The translations under genes and the position numbers were made by a program. 64,000 bases of DNA from Pleurodeles waltl (Eukaryota > Chordata > Amphibia > Caudata > Salamandridae). Location: assembly GCF_031143425.1 (NCBI RefSeq), contig NC_090439.1, positions 349,922,027-349,986,026 of the forward strand, read 5' to 3'. Shown here piece by piece: positions 21,386-33,040 of this stretch. Under the pieces are notes generated by a model. That model searched no databases. It was not told the origin of the DNA and saw only the letters and a program-made list of their open reading frames with translations. Within the stretch, counting starts at the first letter, position 1, and every line of letters starts with the position of its first letter.

Positions 21386-22825
21386 AGGGTCTGACTTAGA
21401 TTTTGACAGAAATACCTCCAATCTGCTGTTGCTGTGGACCAGAGGATGGTGTCAAGTAGACGGTGCTCTGACTGCTGTATTAAGATATAATGCGGCTGAA
21501 CCAGCAACTGCCACTACAGAGTGCTCTTCCAAGCTGTCAAGCTGACTGGTTCCCACTGACCTCATTTAAATGCTACAGCCTCCTGGAGGCGGTTTACTGG
21601 TAGCAGATTGCTGTTGCAGGGTAGACCTCGTACAATGGCACTGGCTATGAAAGAGAGGTAAGTCACACAAACACACACTGTACTGTAGCCATATGTGTCC
21701 TCCTGCTCTACACACTACACAACACACCACAAACACACTATTATCCAGTGCCATTCCACCACAACATGTAAATGCCGGAAACACACATTGCCATCCATCC
21801 GTGACATAACATACACACACTATTTACACCACACCCACACACAACACAACCACGAGAACCAACACAAGTACACACTCATCTAAACAAACACACTCAAACA
21901 AAAGCACAACTACTCCCATTACAATGACCACCACACAGCAACAACACGCACCTGAATGTTACACACAGCAACACAGCACACAACCAAACGTACACAAGAA
22001 CATCAGACCCATATGCAAGTGGCACACAATCAGATACATCCATATCACCCACGCCAGCTCCCTCCACCTCAACTAGCCAATCCAGTCACACACGCACATA
22101 CATGTACTCACTCACATACACAGCTGGAAGCACAATATCACAGGTGCAGGGCCTTTTGCTATGTGCACATAGTAACATAGTTGACAAGTGAGAACGTTAC
22201 ATCATTGTGGTGCCAGCTTTCATTTGGTAATGAATATTGACACTAAAATGACATCTGTGTATGTGTGCCTTGTACCAGTGTGTCCCCATCCATGTCAGAC
22301 GCAATTGTGGCCCTGACATATGCATGTCACAGTAATTAATTTTTTTTTTACTGGACATGTATATGACTGCAGTGGTTCCGAGCTCATGTGCAGTGACCAC
22401 ACCACATAGACTGGCAATGCGGATTCCCTAACTTCAAGATTGACTATGAGGGGATTTGGGTTTTCTCTGTGGCCAGTGGCAGCAGCAACCAGTTGTGTTC
22501 AGGAAAATAGGTAGGGCTTTACCTAATTTCCTCCCCAATCTGCCAACTCAGGTGTAGAGGGAGCAACGCCACAGTTGGCTTAGCGGAAAGGCACATCCAA
22601 ATCTACTCGGTAGAAAGGGTGGCTGGAGTTCTGCCATCAGTCGCTTTATTCTATGGTACCATCAACGTGGCTGTTAAGTTCTGGAGGAGTCGGCAGAACT
22701 CGGTGCATTATCAGCTCTGAAACCACTAACATCCATCAGACGGGCTGACTGCCTAGTAGGTTGACGGGTTTTCTGTCAAAAAATTAACTGCAGGACAGTT
22801 ACCGCCAAGATCTAAATCAGGCCCT
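21386..22825. mobile_element. Candidate non-autonomous DNA element with CA-rich interior
   Basis: The left end AGGGTCTGACTTAGATTTTG and the right end, which reads inwards AGGGCCTGATTTAGATCTTG, form an imperfect inverted repeat of about 20 bp. No target duplication is evident. The interior has a degenerate (CA)-rich block at 21660-22120. This resembles the CA-rich leader that precedes the Myb-like gene in the Harbinger at 46606-54328, so it may be a gutted relative. There is no coding frame of note. Confidence 0.4.
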
Positions 22826-24816
22826 GAGGCATAATGTTTGGTTAACAACAGTACTGAGTATCACGTGTGGTATATTTTATGAGTTCTTGCCATTTTGATG
22901 TCTGTCAGTGGTGTGAGGGGGGACTGTCCTATGAGAAACTCTGTATGCTCGCTCGAGATTGCTATCTGTACCTCCCTGTGTATTGCATTGTGTCTCTTAT
23001 CATAAAAAACAATCTTTTAAATTAACACAAATTCCCTACCACTAGCGTGTCCTCAACAAGACTCAATCAAGAAAACTATAATAGAATAAATTGTCTCCCC
23101 AATTACCACTGTGAGAGAGCTTTGAGGTGGGGTGTCCTTTAATGCATGGCCCTCCCGGCTGCATTTCCTCTAATGCAAGGTTACCTTTGAGTCAGAACAG
23201 ACATCAGACAGGTCTTAATGCCCTTCGAGTATCATCACATGCAGTACTGAAATCTTCACCATTCTAAAGTGTCTCATAGTGCAACGAACTTCACATCGGC
23301 TACTCTCCCTAGAGTTCAAGTTCAATTTAATTGGATGATATACAAGTGACTACAGGTGCAAGTCTGCAGGTCTGCTAGCAGGCTTTCCGATACTGTATAT
23401 GTGCTGTCCACGTCCCCTTTTCAGTCTTCTCTTGGTTTGGCTCTGTTTGGGTGTGACGTCAGCAGCCAGCTGCACTCTCTTGGATACGACATATTCCCTT
23501 GAGGGGCCATAAGGGGGTCCAATACTGTTGTGTCTTTTGAGGTGATGGTGACCTGGGCATCTGTCTGCCCCAGTGGGGCCTCTTGCTAGCCCACCTTTGC
23601 TCTCCAGTAATGCCACATCTACCTAGGATTGTGTGAAGAAATGGGCCATATATTTATCAAGGATTTTCAAATTAGCAGGGAACATCAGGGAGTACTTTAG
23701 ATCTGGATAGAGCAGTTGTGTTTTTCATGTAAGGAAAGAAGTTGCATTTCTGCAGGACTGCTACTGTACAGTCAGGTATGATGAGAACCTCATTGTTCTC
23801 AATAGTTTACGTTCCCTATCTCCTGGTGATTTGATATATGTTGTCTCCGTTTTTGAGGCTTAGTAAGTGCCTCACTATCTGCCTGGAAGGAGGTCCCAGC
23901 TTAACACGCATAATGGGACTGAAGCTGAACGTGCCTGTTCAAGCTAGAAACAAATCAGATGCAAGCAGAATCGAACATGACCTGGCTGGTTGTAAGCACC
24001 TTCTAATTGTATCCCAGAAGCTGTGTAGAGAAAGATAAGCTCCACCTGGCATTGTGTTGGCTTGAACTGGGCTGTGTTGTCTGGCTAAAAACATTCATTA
24101 TACGGATGAAAAGGGAGAGAATAGTAGAAAATCATGCATTGCCCTATGAAATAGCTGATGTAGAAGGGCACTGATTAAAGTAACAAGTAGAAAGCAATAT
24201 TCAATTTTCTGACAGGGAATTGCACACATATTGAACTAACAATGCTAAATATCCATACTGAAAGATTGAATAACCTTTTTATGCTCTCCTTCAGTAAGGA
24301 AATACTCACACCATCAACTGCCTTCTCTCAGCTCTCTACATTTTACTCATTTCTCCCTCTCAGACTTTGCAGCATATTCTTCCTCTAAAGTTAAGATTAT
24401 TAATAACACTCAACCTTTACTGTTGGCAATGCCATTGCTACATTTGTACTATCCACCTCCCACTCCCATTAGAGTTACTAAATTAACCACTTTCTCTTTG
24501 ATATCCCTAACAAAATGTATTCCTTTACCAAGAAATGTCGACCCTTCCTGTTCACCAACGGACCAATTAAGCCCACAAATGACACAAAAAGGATACAGGC
24601 CACAAAACGTCCCTCTGCCCAGACCAGGGCGATACAACAAACAAGGAAGAACCCTCAATCCAACTCGTATTCCAGTCAAACCACTGGAAGACACCTACCA
24701 ATTATCAACAATTAAACGATGTGTCTAATTGAGAAAATATTTAAATAATGAACTCCCTGAACATAGAATTAGGATACCATCCATTACTAATGTGCATTGG
24801 AACCAATGAGCTGCTT
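22826..24816. other. No recognised gene
   Basis: No recognisable gene. An 88-codon minus-strand frame (23350-23616) and a 101-codon plus-strand frame (24423-24728) have no known motif. The last few hundred bases may belong to an old Penelope-like 3' end, because a hammerhead-like segment follows. Confidence 0.3.
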
Positions 24817-24876
24817 CAGCCTTGAAGAAGCCCAAGGCCTGCACACCAATGGGAGCCGAAAGACGTATTGGCTGTA
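24817..24876 (+). ncRNA. Possible Penelope-type hammerhead relic
   Basis: CTTGAAGAAGCC, an AAGGCC stem, and then GAGCCGAAAGACGTATTGGC resemble the CTGA.GA-stem-GAAAC order of the minimal hammerheads of Penelope-like elements, with an altered core. No Penelope coding sequence is adjacent. This is a weak call. Confidence 0.2.
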
Positions 24877-27334
24877 CATCCTCTCATCGCTCAGTTACAC
24901 CCATCATGGAAAACAATGAAATTAACAAAAAATGTAGCAATATTTTTTTCTCATATGAAATAAACATGGAGCTTGTATTTGACAATCATGCATTAACAAT
25001 GTGCTTTTCTTCAGTACAAATGTATAATGTTGTGTGACTTTAAAATAGGGTGAGAGCATTCTCTTTACTAAAAGGTGTGGACTCTACACCTCACAGCGCA
25101 CTGGTCACAGTGTAAAGTTTTTAATAGCTGGGCACCTAGAGGGGCAATGCTGCTTGCTACCAGTGCAGACGATCCAAGGGTAGTCTAGAAATCATGCAAG
25201 TCACGGGGAAGGGACCAATTGTCTAAATGGTAATTTCTTCAACAGGGCAATCATCTCTAGCTACATATGGTAACTGGTTGCACCCACAGGCTTTCACAGG
25301 AATAAAGCAGAATCACCTTCAATGACAGAAAGAAGCTTCCTCTGTTTCCTTCATTGTTGACATGCAGCACGTTTCTTATCTTGAGCAGTTGACCCCAATG
25401 CCTTTGTCCTTCAAAATAGTCGCCATTCAACAGTCACTTTCTAGATGTCTTTGCAGAAGGTTATTTTTGTGCTCAGATCATCTCAAGTACTTTGCCTGGT
25501 GAGCTGGCATCAGACTGGGAAGTTCTTTTCCGCAATCATAGACGCTTCTTCCTTTAGACTGGCAAGTTATTTTCCGTGTGCAAAGCAGTCACAGAAAGAT
25601 CTTCTCAACCCCATACCTTATTTCCAGGTCTGGCAGAATGAATGGTCATTCAAGGGGATTCCACTCTTAGAGCTCTGCTTCCTTAACCAGGCCTGTGTGT
25701 GGTTCCTCTCAGAAGTTGAGTGAAACGTTGTGCAGTCCACTGGTCAATGAAAACAGTCTTTTATCATTTCCTGATAGACAGGCAAGTCTAATCAGGGGGT
25801 CTGTTACTTTAGAATTTCCTGCATGGCCCTCCAATGCTGGGGCCATATTTCCTGCACGTTCACACCATGATCACTGCAGGGGAAGAACGATCTCCCCTCC
25901 TCCCTGTCTCTTGGTGAATGTATGTGCTATTCTCAAGGAGGAATATCTGTGAACAAGAAGCAAGAGAGCCTTGGGTAAAGAAAAATGACCATCACCCTGA
26001 GAAGGGTGGGCATCCAAGGAGATTGAGCATCTGTTCTAAACAAAGAAAAGAGCTGGTTTATCCCTGTTGTAGCAAACGTTTTAGCACTGTCCCTCATGTC
26101 ACATTGATCATCTATGCATGGCAATTTAAGCATTATGTTAATCAAAGTACTATTAGTTTAGTTGTAAAGTGGTGCACTGAAAAGCCATATTAACTTGCAT
26201 TCACTGTACGTCACTACTCGAAAAGCATGTGGTGTAGTGTTTTAACTTCATGTTTAAAGAAATAATTTGTCTTTATATCATACTTTATATTGTAAACTAA
26301 CAGTCTGCATTAAAACTATAATAGATTTTGTGTAAGATGTTTTTCAAAAGTAAGATGCAAATGCAGGGAATTTATTCACTATAGTTACATGAAAGGGTTA
26401 ATAGAGTCTTTTCGTTTTAAATTTACAGCAACAAGTCTGGTATCTTATTAATATTGAATGTATGGTTTAAAATGCTTAATGTACATTAAATGTATAAATT
26501 AATATGCTGTTTTAATTCACTTGCTTTAGCCACAGTGAGGCCTGCAAGGCCCTGCTTTGTGACTGTGCAGAAAATATTTAGTCATTCTTGCTAACATGAA
26601 CTTTCTTTTCAGACATCATTCTCATGAGAATTCTTGCTCAGAAGTAAATACTTTATTGTTATATGTATAATAGGCTTGTGAACTAAACCTTAACACCTGT
26701 ACATTCAGGAACTGTGAAATACGTATGTATATACAAATTGATCAATTAGCATGGATGAGTTCTGATGGCAACCAGTTCACATTAAAAACCTGAGAACTTT
26801 TACTGATGTTGCAGTCTGAATCGTATGACTGCTTTCCATTGGACATTTTCACATTTTGCGTCATGTGGAGTGATGGATGGACGAATCTTCTCGACCTCTG
26901 AACTTTAAAATACTGTTCTCCAGTTGAATTTGCACCCACATTCTTCCTTCAGAGACTTTGCCACCCCATCTTTCTAGCTGAATCTCTTGGACTCTGAGAG
27001 ATGTAGTCCTTTCTGCCCCTTTGAAATGCGTTGCTGAGACTTAGAGATTGTTTCCCCCAACCCAAGAAGACTCTTGATCGAGCTTCTGAAATGCCTATGT
27101 CTTCCCTTTTTACCTATCCTTTGTCAACCTTAGTTATCTTTTCCCCAGATTTCCCTGTTACAAATTATTTTTGCCCTTTTTGTGCTTTTTACCTACATGT
27201 GCTTGTCCCAGCACATGTTAAATGGATTTGCTAATTTGTAAGGTTTCCCTTTGCCCAAGTTATTAAGAATTGTAAGCTTAGAACTGCTAAATGATTAAAA
27301 GGATTGTTAACTCCATTTCAGATTTTCTTATTAC
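24877..27334. other. No recognised gene
   Basis: About 2.4 kb of AT-rich sequence with only short open frames (up to 92 codons, at 25445-25723) and no motif, repeat unit or element boundary that I recognise. An unannotated host intron or intergenic DNA, or old repeats beyond recognition, are equally possible. Confidence 0.35.
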
Positions 27335-29440
27335 TCAGGTGCCAGGCCTTTTTTTGGCTATTTTTGGCTATTTGGGGAAGTTTGCGCTTAGGCCCTCATA
27401 ACTTTTCGTCCACATAAGCTACATACACCAAATTTGCGTCCTTGTTTTCCAGCATCCTAGGGATTCTAGAGGTACCCAGAGTTTGTGGGTTCCCCTGACG
27501 GAGACCAAGAAATTAGCCAAAATAGAGCAAATTCTGTTTTAAAAAAATTGGGAAAAAGGGCTGCAGAGAAGGCTTCTGTTTTTTTCCCTGAAAAAGGCAT
27601 CAACAAAGGGTTTATGGTGCTAAAATAACCATCCTCCCAGTTTTCAGGAACAGGCGGCCTTTAATCAGAAAAACATATTTTTCAACACCATTTTGGCATT
27701 TTACTGGGACATTCCTCCTTTTTACTATTTTTTGTTCTTTCAGCCTCCTTCCAGTTAGTGACAGAAATGGGTGTGAAAACAATGCTGAATCCCAGAAAGC
27801 TAAACATTTTTAAAAAGTAGATAAAATTCTGAATTCAGCAAGAGCTAATTTGGTTAGATCCTACAAGGGTTTCCTACAGAAAATAACAGCTGAAATAAAA
27901 ATATATTGAAATTGAGGTGAAAAAAACAGCCATTTTTCCCCACGTTTTACTCTGTAACTTTTCCCTGCAATGTCAGATTTTTTAAAGCACCGTACGTTTG
28001 TGGGGATATATAGGGCTTGTCGGTTCATCAAGAACCCTAGGTACCAAGAGCCAATAAATGAGCTGCGTCTTGCAATGGGTTTTCATTCTATAAAGGGTAT
28101 ACAGCAATTCATTTGCTAAAATATAAAGACTGACAAATAGGTATCAAGAAAACCTTTGTATTTCCAAAATAGGGACAAGATAAGGTGTTGAGAAGCAGTG
28201 GTTATTTGCACATCTTTGAATTCCAGGGTACCCATACTAGCATGTGAATTACAGGGCATTTCTCAAATAGACATCCATTTTGCACACTGTCTTACATTTC
28301 AAAGGGAAAAAATGTAGAGAAAGGCAAGGGGCTAAAACACTTGTTCTTCTATTCTGTGTTCCCTCACATCTCCCTATCAAAATAGTAATTCACTTGTGTG
28401 GGTAGGCATAGTGCACACAACAGGAAACGCCCCAAAACACAACATGGACACATCACATTTTTACATTGACAACTGACGTGTTTTTTGGAAAGTGCCCAAC
28501 TGTAGATTTTGGTCTTTAGCTCAGCCGGCACCTAGGTAAACCTACCAAACGTGTGCATTTTTAAAAACTATATACCTAGGGGAACCCAGGATGGGCTAAC
28601 TTGTGGCACTCTCACCAGGTTCTGTTAGCCAGAATCCTTTGCAAATCTCAAAATTTGGCAACAAAAAAAACACTTTTTCCTCGCATTTCAGTGATAGAAA
28701 GTTCTGGAATCTAGGAGAAGCCACAAATCTCCTTCCACCCAGCATTTCCCCAAGTCTCCCGATAAAAATGTACCTCACTTGTGTGTGTGTGTGTGTGTGT
28801 ACCTAGTGCCCGCGATAGTAAATGCCACAAAACACAACATGGACACATCACATTTTCCCAAAGAAAACTCACCTGTTTTTTCCAAAGTGCCTAACTGTGG
28901 ATTTGGCCTTAGCTCATCCAGCACCTAGGAAAACCTAGTAAACCCGGACATTTCTGAAAACTGGACACCTAAGGGAACCCAGGATGGGGTAACTTGTGGC
29001 ACTCCTACCAGGTTCTGTTACCCAGAAGCCTTAGCAAACCTCAAAATTTGGCAAAAAAACAAATTTTCCTCACATTTCAGTGCTGCAAAGTTCCAGAATC
29101 TGAGGGGGGCCACAAACGTCCTTATACTCGGGATCCCCCCTTATCTCCCGATAAAAATGATACCTCACTTGTGTGGGTAGGCCAAGGGTCCGCAACAGGA
29201 AATGCCCCAAACCACTATGTGGACACATCAAAATTATTAAATACAAAATTACCTGTTTTTGCGGGGGTCGGCACCTGTGTTTTTGGTCCTGGGCTCAGCA
29301 GCCATCTAGGGAACCTAACAAACTCAGACATTTCTGAAAACTAGACACCTGAGGGAGTCCAGGGAGGTGTGACTTGCATGGATCCACAGTGTTCTCTTAC
29401 ACAGAACCCTCAGCAAACCTCAAATGTAGCTAAAAAACCA
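27335..29440. repeat. Unclassified repeat with ~390-bp tandem units
   Basis: From 27335 the sequence has the look of a single long repeat family (the CCAGGCCTTTTTTTGGC start and the CATAACTTTTCGTCCACAT block). From about 28250 it becomes tandem. The word ACAACATGGACACATCA recurs at about 28440, 28836 and, degraded, 29217, with CAGGTTCTGTTA, CCTCAAAATTTGGCA and CTCACTTGTGTG in register. This gives a unit of roughly 380-395 bp. A (GT)n run lies at 28780-28800. The array is interrupted at 29441 by a Harbinger and resumes at 33041. I cannot assign the family. Confidence 0.65.
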
Positions 29441-29823
29441 GGGGCCAGATGTATGAAACTCTTTTGCACTCACAAACGGTGCGAATCGCAAAAATCGGCC
29501 GTTTGCGAGTGCAAAAACGTGGTCTGCGATGCATGAAAGGCATTTGCAGACCAAAAATAAGAAACCACAATTTTTGCGATTTTTTGCGTTGCGACCTGGT
29601 TTTGCGAGTTTTCCAGTAGGAAATTGCGAGGCGCAAATTGCGATTCGCAAAATCCAAGTCGCAAAGAGATGCATAAAAAAATCGCAAATTGCGATTTTTC
29701 GCAGAATGGCATTTTGCACATGCAAAATACCATGAACTGAAACCAGGTAGTAACCAGGTTCAACCTATATAAAGAGGCCCAGAATGCCTCAGACTCTTTT
29801 TCACAATGGCTGCACTCTAAGTC

Positions 29824-30990
29824 ATGGCGAGGAGGATGAGGATCTTGGCAGGTTTGAGGAGAGTGAGGAGGAGACAGGAGCGCATTTTCATAGTGCGCAT
29901 TACACTTTTTGACCTGACAGAGGAGGAAATATATGAGAGGTACAGGTTGAACTCAGCCATGATACTTGATCTGATAGCTGAGCTACAACCCATACTGCAG
30001 CGCAGAACACTAAGGACTCACAGCATACCCACCCATGTGCAGGTATTATGCTCCCTACACCTCCTCGCCTCAGGGAGCTATCAAGGGGTCATAGCAGCAG
30101 CTGGAGGGGTCTCACAGAATACCCTCTCCAGATTTTTTAATTCTTTCATCAATGCCATGCTGAGCAAACTACAACAGTACATCAGATTCTCCCTCACCCC
30201 ACAGGAAATACAGCAGACCAAAATAGAGTTTTACCAGATAGCACAGTTCCCACACATCCTAGGTGCCATAGATGGCACACATGTGCCAATATGTCCACCA
30301 TCAGCCACAGAGTATGTGTACCGTAACAGAAAATACCAACATTCCATGAACATACAGGTGATATGCAATGCCTCCTACATCATTACTGATCTCGTGGCCA
30401 GGTACCCAGGGAGCGTGGCCAGGTACCCAGGGAGCACACATGATTCGTACATCTTTCGCCACAGCGAGATTTCCGCAAGACTGCTAGCTGGGGAGTTTGG
30501 TGAAGGATATCTACTAGGTAAAGTCACTCTGTACACTGGTGCATAGATGGAAACCCATGTCAGATGGCTCAGTTACTCATCACACCCTCTGTCCCTTCCA
30601 GCCCTAACTCAATCCTACAACACCAGCTGAACGGAGATACAATGCAGCACACAGGGCAACCCGCAACGTGGTGGAGCGCACATTTGGACTGCTAAAGAGT
30701 CGCTTCCGGTGCCTTTACAAAAGTGGAGAGGCACTACAGTACAGTCCAGAGACAACATGTAGAATAGTGGCTACTTGTGCAATCCTGCACAATATAGCTA
30801 CAGCCAGGGGCATACCTGTAGAAATATGTGAATCTGAATCAGATGAGGATGAAAATCCTATACCACCTCTACAGCCAGCAGACAGGACCAGTGCAGCAGA
30901 GGGAAGGCAAAGGCGTGCCGACATCACACACAACTATGACAAACGCAAAACAACAAATAACCAGAGTTATGCACTATTTCTTCATAGTGG
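29824..30990 (+). pseudogene. Harbinger DDE transposase (HARBI1-like), damaged
   Basis: Exon 1 (29824-30517) encodes 231 residues. It has an Arg-rich N-terminus and a helical region with 'VQVLCSLHLLASGSYQGVI' (~72-90). The first catalytic Asp is in 'LGAIDGTHVPICPP' (Asp ~150), followed by 'YVYRNRKYQHSMNIQVIC'. The intron is 30518-30601 (GTAAAG...CTTCCAG). Exon 2 reads 'ERRYNAAHRAT' and 'NVVERTFGLLKSRFRCL', supplying the catalytic Glu. The GDSGY-type segment expected at the exon-2 start, which carries a catalytic Asp, is missing, and the splice leads into a stop. A 21-bp tandem duplication (30394-30435) adds seven residues. I judge it inactive. Confidence 0.75.
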
Positions 30991-31016
30991 CAACAGCAGT
31001 CTAATGGCAGCAAGAG

Positions 31017-32665
31017 TCATTTTTTTCTACCACGCACACCACTCGGGTGCCCAGTTACGTCACTGGCACCTCTATTGTCACATTCAGTGGCAGTGCTGTG
31101 CCTGGCACTGCGCCATCTGGTGTCTGCTGCTGGTACGGCAACACTGCTGAGGCTGGAACTGTCCTCAGTGTCCCCCAGTGCTAGCACACTTGGAGTGTCT
31201 GATCGTGGTCCCATGATGTGTTCGATCACATTTGTGATCTGAACAAGTCCATGGACAACGTCCCTGCTGCTATGTAAAGCCTCCACTTGTGCAGCCACTG
31301 CGCGACGGGAAGTCAATGAAGTCGAATTTGCCATCCTGTTAGAGGACCAGCAGTAGCTGCCAAACATTGTACGGAATGTGCGCTCCTGTCTGCGCTGGCT
31401 CACCCTCTCATGGCGTAGCTCTTGGCACAGTTCACGGACAGCACTTGTTAGGTCCCTGGTGTCCTGTGAAGCCTGCACCTGTCCCTCACGCAGCTGTACA
31501 ATATTACTATTGAGTGCGTCAAGTTGGCGATGCAGGCCCATCATGTTGCGGTTGTGTTCGTGCAGGTTTCGGTCTAATGCAAGGATCCGCTTATTTTGCA
31601 GACGCTGCTGCTGCAACATAGCAGCTTCCAGGCCCCCGAATAAGGAGGGACCCTCACCTCCCTCATGCTGCTGTGCCCAGGACTCCGTCGCAATCCTGCG
31701 TGGTGCTGTGGTTGGCTGACACCTGCCCTCCAGAATCTGGCTGCACCTGTCTGGTGCTGATGGTGTGCTTGGCTCTTCCTGCTGCTCATCAGAGTCGTTG
31801 CTGAGCTCTGGCAGTGGCAGTGCCCTGGGTCTGCATCGTCCCGTCGACATGTGGAGGGACCCACTGGTGTTGGAATCTGAGGGCAGATGGGTGTCTGTCT
31901 CTCCTACACATGTAGATGATGTGGCTGCTGGGCCTGGCCCACCTGCAACAACAATATGCAGCATATCAGTTCTGTATGTTACATTATCTGTCAGACAATG
32001 GCAATTAAGGTACAGGTACTTCTCTACACGGTGTTGTGTGTGTTGTGTTACTTTGAGTGTCACTATACTTAATTACATTGTTGTGCTACTTTCAGTTCTA
32101 GGTTGTGGACTGCCACTCCCATAATGCATTGTTGTGCTGCTTCTAAGATGTGGACTGGACTACTTCACACACTGTTTCACATTACATGCTAATTCCTAAG
32201 GGGCTTTTGTGCATATACATATACAATATTGCACCTACCTTGGCTGGTACTCGGTGTGCCGGAGGTGTCGATCTCTGTGACCCCAGTCACAGCTTCAGGG
32301 AGGAGTGTGGACTCCACTAGGTCCTCCAATGGTGTTGATGGTGCCTCTGTTGGTGGACCGCCACCTGTACCCCTGGCCTCCGCAAGTCTCATTGCCACCC
32401 TCTCCTTTGCACGGGACCGCAGGCCGTACCACCTTTTTTTGATCTCTGCGATGGAGCGCTGTGCCACTCCAATGGCGCAGATTTTGGACTGGATGTCCAG
32501 CCATAGTCTCCTCTTTTCACTCTCAGGCACCTGGAGTGAGCTTTTTCCAAACAGGTGGTCATGGCTCCTCACCACCTCCTCAGTTAGTACCTCAAGCTCC
32601 TGTTTGCTGAATTTCAGCTTGCGCTTCCTTTCAGCCTTCTCCTGTGCTTGGCCTGGGGTGCCCAT
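31017..32665 (-). CDS. Harbinger Myb/SANT-like accessory protein (NAIF1-like), two exons
   Basis: Exon 1 (32665-32239) encodes a Myb/SANT-like trihelix with 'FSKQELEVLTEEVVRSHDHL', 'RRLWLDIQSKICAIG' and 'IAEIKKRWYGLRSRAKERV' (residues ~20-105). The intron 31943-32238 has GTAGGT...TTGCAG borders. Exon 2 (31942-31017) joins in phase. It encodes an acidic, Ser/Pro-rich linker and then a long coiled coil ('LQNKRILALDRNLHEHNRNM' to 'LCQELRHERVSQRRQERTFR'). The spliced frame is 1353 nt, 450 residues, with no stop. In this superfamily the Myb-like partner binds the transposon ends and brings the transposase to the nucleus. Confidence 0.8.
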
Positions 32666-33040
32666 GCTGGCTCAGGTGTTCTTGCTCCTTCTGTGTGGCT
32701 GAGCTGCTCTCTCTCATGATGCTAGTTTGGGTGTGGCACCTGAAACTGCCTGGGATGACTCATTTCCTGCTGGGGATGTCATCAGGCTCCTCCAGGTGTG
32801 CATTCTCTAACTTTCTCGCAGTTTGCGATTTTTTACCGAATCGCAAAAAAATCGCAATTTGCAATGATGCAAATTGAGATTCGGTAAATGGGCCTCGCAA
32901 ACCACAAATAGTGATTTTTAAGAAATCGGTAATTCCGAATCACAATTTTGTTACATGGCCATTTGCGACTCGGAAATATCGATTTCTTAAAAAACGCTAT
33001 TTGCGATTCGCAAGCTCCATTTTTCATATATAGGGCCCCA

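Larger units (their letters stand above)
29441..33037. mobile_element. Two-gene Harbinger transposon
   Basis: A 3.6-kb DNA transposon inserted in the tandem repeat, with CCA on both sides (29438-29440 and 33038-33040). The ends are imperfect inverted repeats (GGGGCCAGATGTATGAA at the left; GCCCTATATATGAA inwards from the right). Subterminal regions are rich in TTTGCGATT/AATCGCAAA hairpins. It holds the two genes expected of a Harbinger: a DDE transposase on the plus strand and a Myb/SANT-like gene on the minus strand, convergent. Joining the flanks restores the register of the interrupted repeat unit. Confidence 0.8.

Noticed and set aside
21566..22180. CA-rich open frames near 21.6-22.2 kb
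   Set aside because: Low-complexity CACACA/CATC sequence gives long His/Thr frames by chance.
28503..28560. tRNA-like or SINE-like A-box (TTTAGCTCAGCCGGCAC)
   Set aside because: The words recur as part of the ~390-bp tandem unit and no B-box or cloverleaf can be formed.
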